A stretch of 64,000 nt of DNA from Bacillota bacterium. Lineage in GTDB: Bacteria; Bacillota; Clostridia; Lachnospirales; Lachnospiraceae. Below are positions 61,162 to 64,000 of this stretch, piece after piece (the stretch's first letter is position 1; every line of letters begins with the position of its first letter). The notes under the pieces were generated by a model that saw only the letters and a program-made list of their open reading frames with translations, was not told the DNA's origin and did not search any database. The stretch covers positions 62,001 through 126,000 of the forward strand of contig JAEWCQ010000003.1 in NCBI GenBank assembly GCA_023390555.1, read 5' to 3'. Position numbers and translations under genes: made by a program.

Positions 61162-63501
61162 TCAGGTCTCTCTGATATTGACCGGCTTGAGATGATCCGC
61201 CTTGTTTTTTTCGATCGTCTGCTTGATATAGAAAAGCAGAAGCAGAAGTAACAGCATTCCCACAAATGTCTTCACCAGATAAGACAGCATCACCGTTGTC
61301 AAAGCCGAAACCTCAAACAGCTGCGGCAGTATCCACAGTGCACCGCACGCACCTATTGCCATCGTTGCACAAATAAATGCACGCAGCTTTGTAAATGGAA
61401 TACAACTTTTTATTACAGCCAGCATTGATACAAGGATCAAAAGCAGATACATGACAGTCTCTCTTTGCTGCACATCAAATGGTTTTGCAAGGCTGATGAA
61501 AATGACTGCCGTCGTAATTGTCAGCGCAAACGGCAGCGCATTTGCCAGCGCTGTCCTTAAGAACGTGCCGCGGATTCTCTTTGTACTCGATTCAAATATG
61601 GTTACAAAGGACGGATATGCTTCAATAAAGGCATCGACCAGTGTAATCTGAATCGGAATAAACGGAAACGGCATATTCAAAAACAGGCAGAAAAAAGACA
61701 GCAGTACGGAATAGATCGTCTTAATGAAAAATACACCTGCCGTTCTCGTCACATTGTTAATGACCTTTCTTCCTTCCAATACCACCTGCGGCAGATTTGC
61801 AAAATCCGAATCCAGCAAAACGATCTGCGAAATCTGGCGGCTTGCATCACTGCCCTCCGCTATCGCAATGGAGCAGTCCGCCTCCCGAAGTGCCAGGAGA
61901 TCATTCACGCCGTCTCCGGTCATGGCGACCCGATGTCCTCTGTTTCTCATAGCCGTTACAAGCATCTGTTTCTGTTTCGGCGTCACTCTGGCAAATACGG
62001 CATATTTCCGGCACAGACTGTCGTAATCCGCATCTTCACCGAATTCCGACAGATCAACCGCATTTTCCCAATTTTTTAATCCTGCTTTTTGAGCAATCAT
62101 CGACACCGTCTTGATATGGTCACCGGAAATGACTTTTACGTCCACGCCCTCTTTTCGAAAATACTCCAGCGTTTCCTCTGTATTTTTTCGGATATTGTCT
62201 TCCAGAATGACTGCGCACAAGGGTTTGATCCCATCCGGCAGTTCCTTTTCATTTTGCCATTCGCCGTCATAAAATCCTACTACAATAGCACGATAACCCT
62301 TATCAATCTGTTGCTCCACAGATGCAGGCAGGATACCCATAATACGCTCTGCTGCACCAACAAGCACTGTCTCACCGGTATCAAAACTAACCGCTCCCCA
62401 CTTACGAAGGGACGAGAACGGAATTTTGTATGCCGGCCGGTACACCGCATCTGTTTCGAAATGCTCCTGCAGTGCCTGAAAGGTGGCGTTATTGTCATCA
62501 CTCGCCGCCAGATAGGACTCGATCAACGACGTTCGCTTTTCATGCGGTAAATCCGTTAACGGAAGCACTTCTCTGACTTTCATCCTTCCATCGGTAATGG
62601 TTCCGGTTTTATCAAGACACAGGATATCCACATGTGCCAGTGTTTCCAGCGAATAAATATTCTGAACCAGAATCTTCATCTTCGCCAGACGAATGACACC
62701 CGTTGCAAGGGATACCGCAATCAGGAGCACCAGACCTTTTGGAAGCATACCCAAAAGCGCTGCCGAAGAAGATATGACAGCATCTGCCGCCCCTACATGC
62801 CGAAGCCCAGCCGCTTCGAGAAACAGCAGAATTCCAAGCGGTATAATAAGAAACGTGGTAAATCGGGTTACCCGCTTCATGGAGCCGAGCAATTCGGACG
62901 ACACCTGTTTGGTTTTCTTTGCTTCTTCTGTGAGCTTTACCGCATAATTCTCACTCCCTACGTGCGTTACTTTCGCATAACATTTTCCCGAAACTACAAA
63001 ACTTCCGGAGTAGAGTTCGCTGCCCTTCGTCTTTAAAATAGCATCACTCTCTCCGGTAAGCAGAGATTCATTGACTTCCACCATGCCATCCAGTACAATT
63101 CCGTCATTACAGATCTGATGGCCGCTTTCCAATACCATCACATCGTCTTTCACAATATCTTCCGTCTCAATGACGATTGCGTTGCCATCTCTGAGTACTT
63201 TGGCCTTTGGCCTATTTAAAATAGACAATTCATCTACGAGTTTTTTCGCTTTCAATTCCTGCGCAATACCGATCACAATATTGGCAATGATAATGACAAT
63301 AAAGACCATGTTCGAATAGGCGCCGACTGCAAAAAGCAGTGCCGCTATTGCGAAATTGAGCAAATTAAATAATGTAAAGAGGTTTTCTTTCCATATCTGC
63401 GCTTTTGTCTTTGTAATCGAATCCGGTTTATTCCCCGATTCCCCCCGTGCTTTCCGCTCCATCACTTCCTGGGTGGATAAACCCTGTATTGGTACTTCCA
63501 T
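61162..63501 (-). CDS. Cation-translocating P-type ATPase
   Basis: 779 residues, full length. Actuator motif LTGES (148-152), phosphorylation motif DKTGT with Asp297, hinge TGDGVNDLLALREAD, and about ten membrane helices. The M4 motif is LPKGL (253-257) rather than the PEGL of Ca2+ pumps or CPx of heavy-metal pumps. This places it with the Exp7-like bacterial ATPases of uncertain ion (calcium, potassium or others have been proposed for relatives). No soluble metal-binding domain at either end. GGAGG precedes the ATG. Confidence 0.9.
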   Translation of the reverse strand: MEVPIQGLSTQEVMERKARGESGNKPDSITKTKAQIWKENLFTLFNLLNFAIAALLFAVGAYSNMVFIVIIIANIVIGIAQELKAKKLVDELSILNRPKAKVLRDGNAIVIETEDIVKDDVMVLESGHQICNDGIVLDGMVEVNESLLTGESDAILKTKGSELYSGSFVVSGKCYAKVTHVGSENYAVKLTEEAKKTKQVSSELLGSMKRVTRFTTFLIIPLGILLFLEAAGLRHVGAADAVISSSAALLGMLPKGLVLLIAVSLATGVIRLAKMKILVQNIYSLETLAHVDILCLDKTGTITDGRMKVREVLPLTDLPHEKRTSLIESYLAASDDNNATFQALQEHFETDAVYRPAYKIPFSSLRKWGAVSFDTGETVLVGAAERIMGILPASVEQQIDKGYRAIVVGFYDGEWQNEKELPDGIKPLCAVILEDNIRKNTEETLEYFRKEGVDVKVISGDHIKTVSMIAQKAGLKNWENAVDLSEFGEDADYDSLCRKYAVFARVTPKQKQMLVTAMRNRGHRVAMTGDGVNDLLALREADCSIAIAEGSDASRQISQIVLLDSDFANLPQVVLEGRKVINNVTRTAGVFFIKTIYSVLLSFFCLFLNMPFPFIPIQITLVDAFIEAYPSFVTIFESSTKRIRGTFLRTALANALPFALTITTAVIFISLAKPFDVQQRETVMYLLLILVSMLAVIKSCIPFTKLRAFICATMAIGACGALWILPQLFEVSALTTVMLSYLVKTFVGMLLLLLLLFYIKQTIEKNKADHLKPVNIRET

Positions 63502-63824
63502 AATTACCTCCGTTCATCATCATTTGCTTTTCATTCCTGGAATTTCCCTGCATAAATATCATTTTAACATAATCTTTTGCCAATTAGAAATTAACTCTTT
63601 ATAAACTATGCGCTCCAGATGCAGCTTCCCCGTTTGAAAAGAGCACTTTCCATAGCGTGAAAACTTTCACACAATTTTGTTTTTACATCTTCTCTATAAG
63701 CTTTCTGCCCAATTTGAAAATTTATTCAAAAAAAGAAGCAATACTCTCAGAGTATGCTTCTTTAACGGTTACACAAAATTTATGTTTGCATCAGAAGACC
63801 GTTCAACTTACAATCTGGCAATTA
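63502..63824. other. 323-bp intergenic region
   Basis: Separates the P-type ATPase start from the stop of the partial oxidoreductase. It holds the oxidoreductase terminator (63728-63763) and, on the minus strand, a possible weak promoter (TTGGCA then AT-rich sequence) for the ATPase. No credible gene or other RNA structure is seen. Confidence 0.6.
63728..63763 (-). terminator. Terminator of the partial FAD-dependent oxidoreductase
   Basis: On the minus strand AAGAAGC and ATACTC pair with GAGTAT and GCTTCTT, followed by seven T. Both sides are symmetric enough to work in either direction. Confidence 0.85.
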
Positions 63825-64000
63825 TCAGAATTTCCTCAGATATTTTCCGTCAACCGCATTGAGTACTATTCCGTTCTTCTCCGCATACACCGCAGCTTCT
63901 CCCGCAATCTGTCCCATATCAATAACGGTTGGAAGAATTCGTATGCTGGCCTGCATCAGAAAGGTAGTAGAGATACAGCGGCCCACTGTCAGCAGATTTT
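63825..64000 (-). CDS. FAD-dependent oxidoreductase, C-terminal fragment (5' part beyond window)
   Basis: The last 58 codons of a gene that enters from the right edge. Residues NLLTVGRCISTTFLMQASIRILPTVIDMGQIAGEAA-type pattern (landmarks VGRCIS and MGQIAGEAA) match the C-terminal FAD-binding segment of the FAD_oxidored family, in which a flavin protein acts on varied, often sugar- or steroid-like substrates. The fragment ends GKYLRKF. Substrate and N-terminus are out of view. Confidence 0.75.
   Translation of the reverse strand, partial: NLLTVGRCISTTFLMQASIRILPTVIDMGQIAGEAAVYAEKNGIVLNAVDGKYLRKF

Overview
The window is about 43-45% GC by eye and reads as chromosome of an anaerobic, Gram-positive Clostridia member, most likely Lachnospiraceae. 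The evidence is phosphate butyryltransferase plus butyrate kinase, a YesM/YesN two-component system beside LplB/LplC/LipO-type sugar transport, rubrerythrin, strong GGAGG ribosome sites, frequent ATGA stop-start overlaps, and no rRNA, tRNA, phage, transposase or CRISPR array. Most genes lie on the minus strand.

Layout. 0-2 kb: ApbE flavin transferase and a membrane Fe-S/FMN protein cut by the left edge. 2-6.5 kb: paired fused ABC transporters with a TetR regulator. 6.5-8.8 kb: a double PII protein coupled to a DUF1538 membrane protein. 8.8-11.8 kb: FeoA with a c-di-GMP enzyme, divergent from a rubrerythrin. 11.9-17.5 kb: small redox genes (Nudix, thioredoxin, nitroreductase, extradiol-dioxygenase-like, DUF1569, GMC oxidoreductase with a small subunit). 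17.7 kb: a penicillin V acylase-like hydrolase. 18.7-23 kb: LrgA/LrgB, a cytidylate-kinase-like protein, GntR, aldehyde dehydrogenase and a rhodanese. 23.2-33.9 kb: a xyloside-type sugar locus (GH39, YesN, YesM, GH3, two permeases, binding lipoprotein). 34.2-36.2 kb: buk and ptb. 36.4-40.5 kb: small membrane/DUF genes, TetR, a receptor-like protein and an EAL-HDOD protein. 40.7-43.4 kb: a choice-of-anchor A protein with Thr/Cys repeats, divergent from a glycosyltransferase. 43.6-63.5 kb: regulator/effector pairs (EamA with MocR, MacB-like ABC with TetR, MarR with ABC, MerR, AraC with GH42, MocR with a NimA-like protein, MBL hydrolase, TetR with a membrane protein) and a P-type ATPase. The right edge cuts an FAD-dependent oxidoreductase.

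How the parts work together. Most effectors have a local regulator, and in many cases the operator can be read directly. A 12-bp palindrome occurs three times around near-consensus promoters of the MarR/ABC unit. Shared 15-bp sites link a TetR gene to the membrane-protein operon downstream of it. A 16-bp RTTAG-N6-CTAAC site precedes both feoA and the fused ABC pair, suggesting common metal control. The MerR promoter has the 19-bp spacer typical of MerR activation. The sugar locus is a self-contained sense, import and hydrolyse unit, and ptb-buk is the acid-forming end of carbon flow.

The least explained signals are a diverged, apparently structured repeat present twice (22.5 and 34.1 kb) after terminators, the signal-less Thr/Cys-rich protein beside a glycosyltransferase, and the PII/DUF1538 unit. 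All names come from reading the sequence; no database search was run.
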